Origin: Clostridium_AD sp050717635
Lineage (GTDB): Bacteria; Bacillota; Clostridia; Clostridiales; Clostridiaceae
DNA length: 64,000 nt
NCBI RefSeq assembly: GCF_050717635.1
Contig: NZ_JBOITO010000013.1
Coordinates: 124,001-188,000, forward strand
Direction of reading: 5' to 3'
The translations under genes were made by a program, and so were the position numbers. Of this stretch, positions 7,646 to 16,559 are shown one piece after another. The first letter of the stretch is position 1; every line of letters starts with the position of its first letter. The notes under the pieces are model-generated. The model did not search any database. It had not been told where the DNA came from and saw only the letters and a program-made list of their open reading frames with translations.

Positions 7646-9451
7646 TTGTTTACTAAATTCAAGGGAAAAAAACTCACAGCATGGTTATTAACATTAATGA
7701 TGGTTTTAACACTTATTTCACCAGTTAATGCTTTTGCGGTAGAAAACGATGAAATCAATACTACAGGCGGGAGGGAAGTAAATATACTTACTTTCAATGA
7801 CTTCCATGGGGCTGTAGAGGCATCAGGTAAAAATTCAGGAATAGCTAAATTTGCAGGAGAAATAAATAAATTTAAAGCTGAGAATCCTGATACTATAGTA
7901 GTATCAGCAGGAGACAACTATCAAGGAAGTGCAATGTCTAATTTAACTTATGGAGCACCAGTAACTGATATGATGAAAGAAGTTGGTGTAGTAGCATCAG
8001 CAGTAGGAAATCATGAATTTGATTGGGGCATTGATAAAATAACTAAATGGGCACAAGATGGTGGGTTTAAATTTCTAGCTTCAAATATCTACGATAAAAC
8101 CACTGATAAGCCAGTAAGTTGGGCTAAGCCATATATGATAGTTGAAAAAGGTGGACTTAAAATAGGCCTTGTAGGAATTGCAACTCCAGAAACGGCATAT
8201 AAAACAAGCCCAGTAAATGTTAAAAACTTAGAATTTAGGGACCCAGCAGCGTCAGCTAAAGAGTGGGCTAAAGTTGCAAAAGATAAAGGAGCAGTTGTAG
8301 TTATTGCATTAACCCATTTAGGATCGTTCCAAGATAAAGAGGGTAAAATTACAGGAGAAGCAACTGACCTTTGCGGTGTTGAAAATATAGATGCAGTTAT
8401 TTCAGCTCACACTCATCAAACAGTAAGTGGTATGGTTAAGGGAATTCCTGTAGTTCAGGCATATTATTCAGGAAGATCATTCGGAAGATTAACAATCAAA
8501 GTTGATGAGAAAGATAAAGTAGTAGGAATAGTACCTTCAGTAGATAACTTATATAAGAGAGCAGATACTTTAGTAGAAGATCCTACGGTAAAAGCAATTG
8601 CTGTTAAATATTCTACAGAACTAGAACCTATACTTGGCAAGGTTTTAGGAACAACAGATAAAGAATTAACTCATGATAAAACTACTCCAGGAACATCACT
8701 TCTTGGACAATGGTCAACAGATGTTATGAGAAAAGTAGCAGGTACACAAATTGGTATAACTAATGGTGGTGGACTAAGGGTTCCATTAGCTAAGGGAAAT
8801 ATTACAATGGGCAATATGTATAATGTTATGCCTTTTGATAATACATTAGTTACAATGAAACTTAAGGGTTCAGATTTAAAAAGAGTAATCGAAAATGGAA
8901 TAGGAAATGCAGAAATTGGTTGGGTTCAAATAGGTGGTATTAAAGTCTACTATGACGAAAAGGCTGAATTTATGGATAGAATTTCGACAATGTTCTTAGA
9001 AGATGGAACTAAAGTTGAAATGGACAAAATTTATTCAGTAGTAACTAACGACTTTATGTTCACAGGTGGAGATAAATTTGACTTTACAGGTGCAATAGAT
9101 GCAGTAGATACTATGACTCCAATAAGAGATGCATTAGTAACTGAATTAAAAGCAGTTAAAACTTTATCAGTTACAAACAATAACAATATTGTTTCAGGTG
9201 CTGCACCAGTGGTGGATGAAGAGTCAGTAGCACCAACAACACCAATAACACCAACAACACCAATAACACCAACAACACCAACACCAATAACACCAACAAC
9301 ACCAACAACTAGTAATGTAACAAATTTACCCCAAACAGGTGTAATGGTTGATACAAGTGTATTGGTAAATTTAGGAATATTAATAATGCTACTAGGGGCA
9401 GGTTATATAGTTGTAGAAAATGACAAAAAAAGAAGAAATGAAGCAGCATAA
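7646..9451 (+). CDS. Cell-wall-anchored 5'-nucleotidase/2',3'-cyclic phosphodiesterase family protein (LPXTG)
   Basis: The 601-residue protein has a Sec signal peptide (cleavage near AFA-VE), a calcineurin-like metallophosphatase domain and a 5'-nucleotidase C-terminal domain. Metal ligands are visible in TFNDFHG, VVSAGDNYQG, GNHEFDWG, ALTHLG and ISAHTHQ; NGGGLRVPL marks the C-terminal domain. A proline/threonine linker of TPITPTTP repeats leads to the sortase motif LPQTG, a membrane segment and a KKRR tail. The family hydrolyses nucleotides or nucleotide sugars outside the cell. The GGAGGGG at 7634 is spaced for a TTG at 7646, so I prefer that to the ATG at 7628. No sortase gene is in the window. 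Confidence 0.9.
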   Translation: MFTKFKGKKLTAWLLTLMMVLTLISPVNAFAVENDEINTTGGREVNILTFNDFHGAVEASGKNSGIAKFAGEINKFKAENPDTIVVSAGDNYQGSAMSNLTYGAPVTDMMKEVGVVASAVGNHEFDWGIDKITKWAQDGGFKFLASNIYDKTTDKPVSWAKPYMIVEKGGLKIGLVGIATPETAYKTSPVNVKNLEFRDPAASAKEWAKVAKDKGAVVVIALTHLGSFQDKEGKITGEATDLCGVENIDAVISAHTHQTVSGMVKGIPVVQAYYSGRSFGRLTIKVDEKDKVVGIVPSVDNLYKRADTLVEDPTVKAIAVKYSTELEPILGKVLGTTDKELTHDKTTPGTSLLGQWSTDVMRKVAGTQIGITNGGGLRVPLAKGNITMGNMYNVMPFDNTLVTMKLKGSDLKRVIENGIGNAEIGWVQIGGIKVYYDEKAEFMDRISTMFLEDGTKVEMDKIYSVVTNDFMFTGGDKFDFTGAIDAVDTMTPIRDALVTELKAVKTLSVTNNNNIVSGAAPVVDEESVAPTTPITPTTPITPTTPTPITPTTPTTSNVTNLPQTGVMVDTSVLVNLGILIMLLGAGYIVVENDKKRRNEAA

Positions 9452-9469
9452 TTAAAATTATATAATGTT

Positions 9470-9506
9470 ACAAAAGACCTTATCTTTTTAAGATAAGGTC
9501 TTTTGT
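9470..9506. terminator. Terminator after the nucleotidase
   Basis: ACAAAAGACCTTATCTT and its perfect complement enclose a three-base loop. Both outer arms are A- or T-rich. Confidence 0.9.
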
Positions 9507-9733
9507 ATATTTGAGATTATAGTAGTTATTATATTGCTTTTAAAAAACACACATACTTATAAGCTAAGTTTAATTGTTGCGAAATATTTGTAATAATTTA
9601 TTATTTTATTTTAACAATTTACAATTTAAAATAGGAAGAAACTTTGTTATAATAGGTGTATTAAGTTTTAGGAAGAGTGTAATTATTAATTCATATAATT
9701 GTCAGTATCCTAGAAAAATAAAGGAGGTATAAA

Positions 9734-10387
9734 ATGTTTAGTGGAGCAAGTATTCAAGATCTTATTTTGATGATACCAGCAATTTTAATAGCATTTACTT
9801 TTCATGAATTTGCACATGCTATTACAGCAGATAGGTTAGGTGATAAAACTCCCAGATTTCAAGGACGACTTACGCTTAATCCAATTTCTCATATTGATCC
9901 AATGGGATTTATTTTAATTTTATTGGTAGGCTTTGGATGGGCAAAACCAGTTCAAACAAACCCTAGTGCCTATAAAAATTATTATAAGGATGACTTAAAA
10001 GTTTCACTAGCGGGTCCAATGGCTAATTTGATTTTAGGTTTTGTATTTGCAATTTTAGCTATGTTATTTTTTAAATTTTCGCCGATTCAGGGTGCTTTAA
10101 ATGGTGTTATTATAAAAATATTAGCACTTACAGGGTCTATAAATTGTTTATTGTTTTTTCTTAATTTAGTGCCAGTACCTGGTTTTGACGGGTTTCATAT
10201 ACTGAGGGACTTGTTTCCAAAGTTTTTTTACAATATATCAGATTCAATCACTAGGTATCAATTTCTAATATTTATAGCCCTAATATTACCTATACTACCT
10301 GGTGGAAATTCAGTATTTAGTTTAATTGTAGGAGTGCCAGCATCTAACCTGTTTTCATTTTTCATAAGTATTGCAGAGATGATTTAA
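9734..10387 (+). CDS. Site-2 protease family intramembrane metalloprotease (M50)
   Basis: The 217-residue polytopic membrane protein carries the zinc motif HEFAH (His24, Glu25, His28) in its first membrane helix. The third ligand motif NLVPVPGFDG lies near the C-terminal half. It belongs to the compact M50 group without PDZ or CBS domains, whose substrates are mostly unknown. AAAGGAGG lies upstream of the ATG. The stop codon abuts the start codon of the histidine kinase, so the two are translationally coupled. That coupling raises the possibility that the protease acts in the same signalling circuit, but this is only context. Confidence 0.88.
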   Translation: MFSGASIQDLILMIPAILIAFTFHEFAHAITADRLGDKTPRFQGRLTLNPISHIDPMGFILILLVGFGWAKPVQTNPSAYKNYYKDDLKVSLAGPMANLILGFVFAILAMLFFKFSPIQGALNGVIIKILALTGSINCLLFFLNLVPVPGFDGFHILRDLFPKFFYNISDSITRYQFLIFIALILPILPGGNSVFSLIVGVPASNLFSFFISIAEMI

Positions 10388-11491
10388 ATGGAAGGATGGA
10401 TTATTCTTTATGAATTTTCTATTTTGACCTATTGTATAAGTAATTACTGTCAAAGTGGAATGAATAATTCCACTTTTGCTATACCTATGGTTTTATCTTA
10501 TATTTGCCTTAAAGTATCTTATTATATATTTAGTAAATCTAAATATAAGGATATTATATTGACAGTTATTTTGATATTGGTAGTCTTTCAATACATTTAT
10601 GTTTATAATTTAATAATACTGATTTTACCTATAAATATTTATATGTTACTGGAGAAAAAGAGGAAACACAGGTGGAGAATTGCAACGGCTATTATCATTA
10701 GTGCATATTTTATTAATTACGATATTTTACAGGAATATATGTTGGTAGCAGTATTGGGTTATTTAATATATACCTTAGTGAATACAAGTTTTAGTAAAAT
10801 TCAAAAACTTACTGAAGAAAATGAGACATTAAAAAATAAAAATAGTATACTTTATAATAAACTAAATAAAGATGCACAGTTTCATATTCAACTTAAAGAT
10901 ATGTCACAGCTAGAGGAAAGAAATAAGATTGCCCAAGAAATCCATGATAATGTTGGACATGTCCTGTCTGGAGCTCTTATGCAGTTAGAGGCAGCTAAGC
11001 TTTTATTAGGTAGTGATGTACCAAAATCAAAATTAATCATTCAGAGCAGTATTAATGTACTACGTGAAGGCATGAACAATATAAGAAATACTTTAAAAAA
11101 CATTAAGCCACCTTCGGAAGAATTAGGTATTAATAAGGTTAAACTATTAGTTAAAGAATTTTCTCTTAAGAGTGATATGAGGGCTAACTTTCTATACAAT
11201 GGAACCATAGATAAAATAACCACAAGGCAGTGGAAACTTATTTATGACAACATTAACGAAGCTTTAACTAATGTTATGAAATATTCTAAAGCTTCAAAGG
11301 TTATTGCTAATATTGAAATTCACAATAAAATAATAAAATTAGAAGTTAAAGACAATGGAGTAGGCTGCAATATTATTATTAAAGGGTTAGGTATTGCTGG
11401 TATGGAGGAACGGGTAGAAAATGAAGGTGGACAGGTCATTGTAGATGGGACACAAGGCTTTTCTGTTATTTCACTTATCCCGATAGACTGA
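10388..11491 (+). CDS. Sensor histidine kinase (HisKA_3, NarL-partner type)
   Basis: The 367-residue kinase has several N-terminal membrane segments (to about residue 130), a coiled-coil linker, and a HisKA_3 dimerisation domain with the phospho-acceptor in QEIHDNVGH (His186). The ATPase domain shows NINEALTNVMKYSKA and VKDNGVGCN...GLGIAGMEERV. It lacks a periplasmic sensor domain, as in intramembrane-sensing kinases such as LnrJ. The start abuts the preceding stop and has no strong ribosome site, which suggests coupling. The response regulator begins 112 bases later, beyond a copy of the dispersed repeat. It probably controls the downstream ABC exporter. Confidence 0.9.
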   Translation: MEGWIILYEFSILTYCISNYCQSGMNNSTFAIPMVLSYICLKVSYYIFSKSKYKDIILTVILILVVFQYIYVYNLIILILPINIYMLLEKKRKHRWRIATAIIISAYFINYDILQEYMLVAVLGYLIYTLVNTSFSKIQKLTEENETLKNKNSILYNKLNKDAQFHIQLKDMSQLEERNKIAQEIHDNVGHVLSGALMQLEAAKLLLGSDVPKSKLIIQSSINVLREGMNNIRNTLKNIKPPSEELGINKVKLLVKEFSLKSDMRANFLYNGTIDKITTRQWKLIYDNINEALTNVMKYSKASKVIANIEIHNKIIKLEVKDNGVGCNIIIKGLGIAGMEERVENEGGQVIVDGTQGFSVISLIPID

Positions 11492-11511
11492 AATAAAATA
11501 GGTGGGTAGGT

Positions 11512-11531
11512 GGGGACGGTTAACAACTAAT
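11512..11531 (+). repeat. Dispersed REP-like repeat, copy A
   Basis: GGGGACGGTTAACAACTAAT matches the terminal repeat of the transposase element near 18.6-20 kb. It lies just 3' of the histidine kinase stop codon and before the response regulator, without an attached transposase. Confidence 0.75.
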
Positions 11532-11603
11532 GAGAGTAATATGACATAATAAAGTGGATTTCAAGAAAATTATAATTAAGGCGGACAAATAAGGGGCTAG
11601 GGT

Positions 11604-12236
11604 ATGGCAATAAATGTTTTGATAGCAGATGATGATATACTTATAAGAGAAGGTCTAAAAATCATACTTGGTTTGGATGAAGAATTTGAAGTGGTTGCTT
11701 CAGTACAAAATGGTTTGGAAGCCTTAGAGAAATGTAGGGCTGAACATATAGATGTAGCATTACTAGATGTTAGAATGCCGGTGATGAACGGAGTAGAAGC
11801 TGTAGAAAAAATAACTATAGAAACAACAACTAAAACACTTATTTTAACTACATTTGATGAGGACGAGTATATATTTAAAGCACTAAAAAATGGGGCAAGG
11901 GGATATCTTTTAAAAAATAATTCCCCGGAAAAAATAAAAGATGCAATTAAGACTGTATTTTCTGGAAATACGGTTATGCAAGATGGAATATTAGATAAGT
12001 TTACACAAGGATTTAAAAATCTTAAGCCTGAAATGATTCTAAAAGAATATAGTTTTACGCAAAGAGAAATTGATATAATAAAAGCTATCGCCGAAGGTCT
12101 TTGTAATAAAGAAATTTCCAGTAAATTATATATTTCACAGGGGACAGTTAAAAACTATATAACTTCTATTTTAAGTAAGACAGGCTTAAAACATAGAACG
12201 CAAATTGCAATATACTATTTAAAAGGTGAAATTTAA
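11604..12236 (+). CDS. NarL/FixJ-family response regulator
   Basis: The 210-residue regulator has a receiver domain with phospho-acceptor Asp55 (VALLDVRMPVMNG), an acidic pocket in IADDD, and the switch region LTTFDEDEYI. A C-terminal LuxR-type helix-turn-helix follows (FTQREIDIIKAIAEGLCNKEISSKLYISQGTVKNYITSIL). It is the natural partner of the upstream HisKA_3 kinase. The ABC ATPase follows after two hairpins, so the exporter may have its own regulated promoter. AAGGGG is seven bases before the ATG. Confidence 0.92.
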   Translation: MAINVLIADDDILIREGLKIILGLDEEFEVVASVQNGLEALEKCRAEHIDVALLDVRMPVMNGVEAVEKITIETTTKTLILTTFDEDEYIFKALKNGARGYLLKNNSPEKIKDAIKTVFSGNTVMQDGILDKFTQGFKNLKPEMILKEYSFTQREIDIIKAIAEGLCNKEISSKLYISQGTVKNYITSILSKTGLKHRTQIAIYYLKGEI

Positions 12237-12240
12237 TATA

Positions 12241-12301
12241 ATATGACTTTAGTCATATAGAAAAGGTGACTTTCTTTACTTATTAAAGAGTCATTTTTTT
12301 T
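12241..12301 (+). terminator. Palindrome and terminator after the response regulator
   Basis: ATATGAC-TTTA-GTCATAT (12241-12258) is a perfect palindrome. A second stem, TGACTTTCTTTA with TAAAGAGTCA (bulged), is followed by eight T residues (12294-12301). The first could be an operator for the exporter genes; the second is a terminator. Confidence 0.7.
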
Positions 12302-12348
12302 GTACAATAGAAATATAAAGAGTAAAAATTAATGAAGAGGTGTTATTT

Positions 12349-13284
12349 ATGAAGATAGTTAAAATTGAAGGACTTACTAAAAAATTTGGGGATGTAACAG
12401 CAGTAGATAATATAAGCCTAAATATAGAACAAGGAGAAATTTATGGACTTTTAGGGCCTAATGGTGCAGGCAAGAGCACTATCATAAATATATTATGTGG
12501 ATTACTTACAATGGATAAAGGTAAAATTGAGGTTTTAGGTAAAAATATTGAGAAAAGCTCAACTTATATTAAGCAAAATATTGGTGTGGTACCTCAAGAG
12601 ATTGCTATCTATGAGGATTTAACGACTTATGAAAATGTTAAATTCTTTGCTAGTCTTTATGGTTTGAAGGGCTCCGAACTTAAAGAAAAAGTAGAAGAAG
12701 CTTTAGAATTTGTAGGGCTTTTAGATAAGAAAAAACAATATCCAAAGAGTTTTTCAGGTGGAATGAAAAGACGGTTAAATATTGCATGTGCTATAGCTCA
12801 TAGACCAAAGTTAATTATAATGGACGAACCAACAGTAGGAATTGATCCTCAATCAAGAAATCATATATTGCAATCTGTAAAAAAATTAAATTCATTAGGA
12901 TGTACTATAATTTACACTACGCATTATATGGAAGAGGTAGAAACTATATGCAAAAATATAGCTATAATTGACCATGGAAAAGTAATTGCGCAGGGGACCA
13001 AGGAAGAACTTAATTTTCTTGTTACGGATATAAAATATATCACGGTTACGGTTGACGACATAGTAGAGGTTAATTTAGATGAACTTAAGAAAGTAGCAGG
13101 AGTTGTGAAAATAGAAATTGAGAATAATAAAATCAAAATACAAAGTAAAAGAGATGTTACTAATTTGGACAAGATAATAATATTTTTCACTTCTAATAAC
13201 ATTTCTATTGTGAATATTGAAAATAAGAATCCTGATTTAGAGTCAGTATTTCTTACTCTAACAGGGAGGAAACTTAGGGATTAG
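12349..13284 (+). CDS. ABC exporter ATP-binding protein (LnrL/NatA-like)
   Basis: The 311-residue nucleotide-binding subunit has Walker A GPNGAGKS, signature SFSGGMKRR, Walker B LIIMDEPTVGIDP and H-loop TTHYMEE, followed by a C-terminal domain of about 90 residues typical of drug or antibiotic exporters. The ATG at 12349 is preferred to the GTG at 12340, because that GTG overlaps the GAGG ribosome site. Two ABC-2 permeases follow. The kinase-regulator-ATPase-permease-permease order matches the linearmycin resistance locus of Bacillus, so export of or resistance to an amphipathic antimicrobial is inferred. Confidence 0.92.
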   Translation: MKIVKIEGLTKKFGDVTAVDNISLNIEQGEIYGLLGPNGAGKSTIINILCGLLTMDKGKIEVLGKNIEKSSTYIKQNIGVVPQEIAIYEDLTTYENVKFFASLYGLKGSELKEKVEEALEFVGLLDKKKQYPKSFSGGMKRRLNIACAIAHRPKLIIMDEPTVGIDPQSRNHILQSVKKLNSLGCTIIYTTHYMEEVETICKNIAIIDHGKVIAQGTKEELNFLVTDIKYITVTVDDIVEVNLDELKKVAGVVKIEIENNKIKIQSKRDVTNLDKIIIFFTSNNISIVNIENKNPDLESVFLTLTGRKLRD

Positions 13285-13310
13285 AGCATATAATACTTAG
13301 GGGGATAGAA

Positions 13311-14438
13311 ATGAAAATTTTTATTATAGCATTGAAGGAAATCAAGCAAAATTTACGAGATAAGCAAGGGTTAGCTTTAATGATAGCGTTTCCTATATTT
13401 CTTATGTGGATTTTAGGAACAGCATTGTCTGGTGATATGGATGAAAGTGCATATATGTTTGATAATACAAAGGTGGTATATTCTATTAATGGTGAGGGGC
13501 AGAGAGTAGAAGCTTTTGAACAGTTTTTAAATGAATCAGAAAAACTTGGTTTAAAAGCTGAAAGAATAGAAAATTATGAAAGTGGAATTAACAGCGCTAC
13601 GGAGAACGAATATGCCTGCTATATATATTTTAATGAGATTGAAAATAAGATTAACCTTTATAAAAATGAAAGATATGATTTTGAAGCCGCATTTGTAGAA
13701 GTAGTTTTACAAGGTTTTGTTCAAAAATATAATGTTATAGCTGAAATAGCAAAGGTTAATCCAGCAGCTGTAGTGGAAGTTTTAAAAGAAAATACTGAAA
13801 AATATGTTAATGTAAAATCCATTGATAGAGAAAAACAGCCAAGAGCAATTGACTATTATGGAATAACTATGACAACTTTAATTATATTGTATGGTACGTT
13901 ATATGGGGCTTTTGGCATTACAGCTGAAAGAACAAAGAAGACAGGAAATAGGATATTAATTTCTCCTACTAAAAGATTCCAATTTTTTATAGGAAAAAAC
14001 ATAGGAACTTTTGCAAGTTTAATATTTCAATTATTAATAGTAGTAATTTTCAGTGGGTTTATTTTAGGGGTAGACTTTGGGGATAGCCCAGGAGTAGTGT
14101 TTTTGATAATGGCATCTGAAGTATTTATGGCAATATCATTAGGAATAGGAGCTGCTTTTATTTTTAAATCTGAAGGAGTAATTTCGGGAGTATTAAATGC
14201 TATGATACCACTGATGATTTTTCTTGGTGGGGGGTATATTCCATTAGAACAGTTTAATAGCCATATTCTATTAAATATAGCTAAAGTTTCTCCAGTAAGA
14301 TGGGTAAATAATACTATTTTCAAGGTAATATACAGTGGGGATTTTAACGATGTATTTACTACCATTTCTATTAACTTAATAACAGCCGCAGTGTTTTTAA
14401 CTGTAGCCACATTGATGTTTAGAAAGGAGGGTGCATAA
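13311..14438 (+). CDS. ABC-2 type exporter permease, first subunit
   Basis: The 375-residue permease has one N-terminal membrane helix (about residues 20-40), a large extracytoplasmic domain of about 140 residues, and five C-terminal helices. This is the ABC-2 membrane topology of LnrM/NatB-like proteins. Family-like stretches include KEIKQNLRDKQGLALMIAFP at the start and GAFGITAERTKKTGNRILISP before the helical bundle. It overlaps the ribosome site of the second permease, so the two subunits are coupled and probably form a heterodimer with the upstream ATPase. AGGGGGA precedes the ATG. Confidence 0.88.
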   Translation: MKIFIIALKEIKQNLRDKQGLALMIAFPIFLMWILGTALSGDMDESAYMFDNTKVVYSINGEGQRVEAFEQFLNESEKLGLKAERIENYESGINSATENEYACYIYFNEIENKINLYKNERYDFEAAFVEVVLQGFVQKYNVIAEIAKVNPAAVVEVLKENTEKYVNVKSIDREKQPRAIDYYGITMTTLIILYGTLYGAFGITAERTKKTGNRILISPTKRFQFFIGKNIGTFASLIFQLLIVVIFSGFILGVDFGDSPGVVFLIMASEVFMAISLGIGAAFIFKSEGVISGVLNAMIPLMIFLGGGYIPLEQFNSHILLNIAKVSPVRWVNNTIFKVIYSGDFNDVFTTISINLITAAVFLTVATLMFRKEGA

Positions 14439-14439
14439 C

Positions 14440-15597
14440 ATGAGAAATATTTTTTTAATAGCTCAAAATACCTTTAAAATTATATTTAAGAAAAGATCTA
14501 ACGTAATAGTATATATAGTATTACCTATAGCACTTGTTACAGTTTTCATGGGTATGCAAGGTTCTACTTCCAATTCTAAGGTATCAATGGGAATTATTAA
14601 TAAAGACAATTCTCATATGGCAGGGGACATGCTTAAATACTTAGAGTCTACTAAAAAATTCAAAATTATACCTTTAGATGAAGATAATTTGGAAGAAAGT
14701 GTAGCAAGTGGAGATGTACAATTCGCAGTAATAATACCTGAAAATATGAAAGATAAAATATTGAAAAAAGATATAGATAAAATTGAAATAATATCTATAA
14801 GAGGTCAAGATACTACTGCATGGATTGAAAATTATATAAATATGTATACGAAAAATGTAATAGATATATCAAAAGCTGCTAAGGGGCAAGAAGAAATTTT
14901 TGATGAAATGTATGGTGGCTATTCAAAACAGAAATTTGTTCTCCAAAGTGAAATTGTAACAGATAGTACAAAAGATATTTCAAAGGGACAGGGAACAACT
15001 CAAAGTACAATGGGACTATTTATTTTGGTAATGTTAATAGGTGCAAGTACAACCTCCACATTAATTCTCAAAGAAAAGAGAGAAAGGACCTATCATAGGA
15101 TATGTAGTTCGCCTGTAAGTTCAAAACAGTATATGATGGGGAATGTAATAGTGAATTTATTTATTGTATTTATTCAAATATCTGTAGTTCTGTTTTTAGC
15201 TACCGTGATTTTAAAATACAACACTTATATACCGGCAATGCAGTTATTAATTATATTAATGAGCTTTGGAACTGTTGCTGTATCAATAGGGCTTCTAATA
15301 GTTGTATTTTCTAAGTCTACTTCATCTGCGGGTAGTCTCTCTACCTTAATTATTACTCCTTCTTGTATGTTAGGTGGTTGCTTATGGCCAGTTTCTATAA
15401 TGCCACCATTTCTTCAAAAACTATCAGATTTTATTCCGCAAAGTTGGGCGTTAGGGGCTATAAAGAAACTTCAAGAAGGAGCACAGTTTAGTGATGTATT
15501 AGGTGATATATTAATATTATTAGCTTTTGCAATTACATTTTTTTTAATTTCAGTCTATAAAATGAAAAAAGATAGAAGTGTTCAAAGGTTCATTTAA
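14440..15597 (+). CDS. ABC-2 type exporter permease, second subunit
   Basis: The 385-residue paralogue of the preceding gene has the same layout: an N-terminal helix, an extracytoplasmic domain, and a C-terminal bundle with TLILKEKRERTYHRICSSP and LIITPSCMLGGCLWPVSIMP. The ATG at 14440 is preceded by AAAGGAGG embedded in the 3' end of the first permease, one base after its stop. A GTG at 14431 is in frame but overlaps that ribosome site. The gene ends the exporter operon. Copy B of the dispersed repeat lies directly downstream. Confidence 0.88.
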   Translation: MRNIFLIAQNTFKIIFKKRSNVIVYIVLPIALVTVFMGMQGSTSNSKVSMGIINKDNSHMAGDMLKYLESTKKFKIIPLDEDNLEESVASGDVQFAVIIPENMKDKILKKDIDKIEIISIRGQDTTAWIENYINMYTKNVIDISKAAKGQEEIFDEMYGGYSKQKFVLQSEIVTDSTKDISKGQGTTQSTMGLFILVMLIGASTTSTLILKEKRERTYHRICSSPVSSKQYMMGNVIVNLFIVFIQISVVLFLATVILKYNTYIPAMQLLIILMSFGTVAVSIGLLIVVFSKSTSSAGSLSTLIITPSCMLGGCLWPVSIMPPFLQKLSDFIPQSWALGAIKKLQEGAQFSDVLGDILILLAFAITFFLISVYKMKKDRSVQRFI

Positions 15598-15611
15598 GGC
15601 GGGTAAAGCAA

Positions 15612-15630
15612 GGGACAGTTAACAACTAAT
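15612..15630 (+). repeat. Dispersed REP-like repeat, copy B
   Basis: GGGACAGTTAACAACTAAT lies 15 bases after the second permease stop codon. It is the same repeat as at 11512 and at the ends of the transposase element. Confidence 0.75.
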
Positions 15631-15733
15631 GCTTATTATATTAAAGGATAAAGTTTATTTAGAAGCAATCCTGTGATATAATAAAAAAGTAAATTTCACA
15701 AAATTAATTTTTATAATACAAGGAGAGAATTAT

Positions 15734-16387
15734 ATGCGCCTAAGAAAAAAGTATTGGGCTAGACCAGAGCTAGAATCTAGCCAGATTGTTATAACAGATC
15801 AATATGCTCATAAAGGAAAATGGAATGAAATATTTAATAATAATAATGAAATACATTTAGAACTAGGCTGCGGAAAAGGTGGATTTATATCAGAGAAGTC
15901 TAAGCAAAATCAAAATACTAATTTTATAGGTATAGATTTAAAAGATGAGGTACTTGTATTTGCCCTTAGAAAAGTATTAAATGTAAGAGAAATTGAAGAT
16001 TCAGAAGAGGTAAATGTAAAACTTATGCCACTAAACATAATGCTCATTGATGATGTGTTTGAAAAAGATGAGATAAGTAGAATCTATATAAACTTCTGTA
16101 ATCCTTGGCCAAAAGAAAGGCATAATAAAAGAAGATTAACTCACACTAAATTCTTAACTAATTATAAAAAATTCTTGAAGCCTGGATCTGAAGTTTGGTT
16201 TAAAACAGATAATACAGAGTTATTTGAAGAATCGGTAGAATACTTTAAAGAATGTGGATTTGAAATATTATTTTCAACCTATGATCTCCACAAAAGTGAT
16301 TTTAAAGAGAACATAGTTACAGAGTACGAAGCTAAGTTCTCAGAAATTGGTATGAAAACTATGTTTTTGCAGGCTAGGTTAAGGTAA
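15734..16387 (+). CDS. trmB: tRNA (guanine-N7-)-methyltransferase
   Basis: The 217-residue TrmB methylates G46 in the tRNA variable loop using S-adenosylmethionine. The SAM-binding motif is HLELGCGKGGFI, and the characteristic INFCNPWPKERHNKRRLTH motif lies near residue 117. Length is normal for the family. A promoter (TTTATT, 17 bases, TATAAT at 15677) and AAGGAGAG precede the ATG. The gene is monocistronic with its own terminator. Confidence 0.95.
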   Translation: MRLRKKYWARPELESSQIVITDQYAHKGKWNEIFNNNNEIHLELGCGKGGFISEKSKQNQNTNFIGIDLKDEVLVFALRKVLNVREIEDSEEVNVKLMPLNIMLIDDVFEKDEISRIYINFCNPWPKERHNKRRLTHTKFLTNYKKFLKPGSEVWFKTDNTELFEESVEYFKECGFEILFSTYDLHKSDFKENIVTEYEAKFSEIGMKTMFLQARLR

Positions 16388-16410
16388 ACAACCAATAAAG
16401 TTATAAACAG

Positions 16411-16462
16411 AATTGTCCACACTAGAGCCGAAAATTTTGGTTTTAGTGTGGACAATTTTTAT
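16411..16462 (+). terminator. Terminator of trmB
   Basis: AATTGTCCACACTA (16411-16424) pairs with TAGTGTGGACAATT, followed by TTTATTTT. Confidence 0.88.
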
Positions 16463-16559
16463 TTTCCTGTTCATTATCATGCAAGTGTCATAGTAAGAGA
16501 CCTTAGATAATATAATGGTTTAGAATGTATAAATATTATTAGCGAGGGGTTGAACACTA

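Noticed and set aside
9237..9310. CCAACAACACCAATAACA repeats as a possible CRISPR-like or minisatellite array
   Set aside because: They encode the proline/threonine wall linker of the LPXTG protein in frame, without spacers.
14027..14410. Minus-strand ORF opposite the first permease
   Set aside because: It is a frame shadow of a clearly coding ABC-2 permease.
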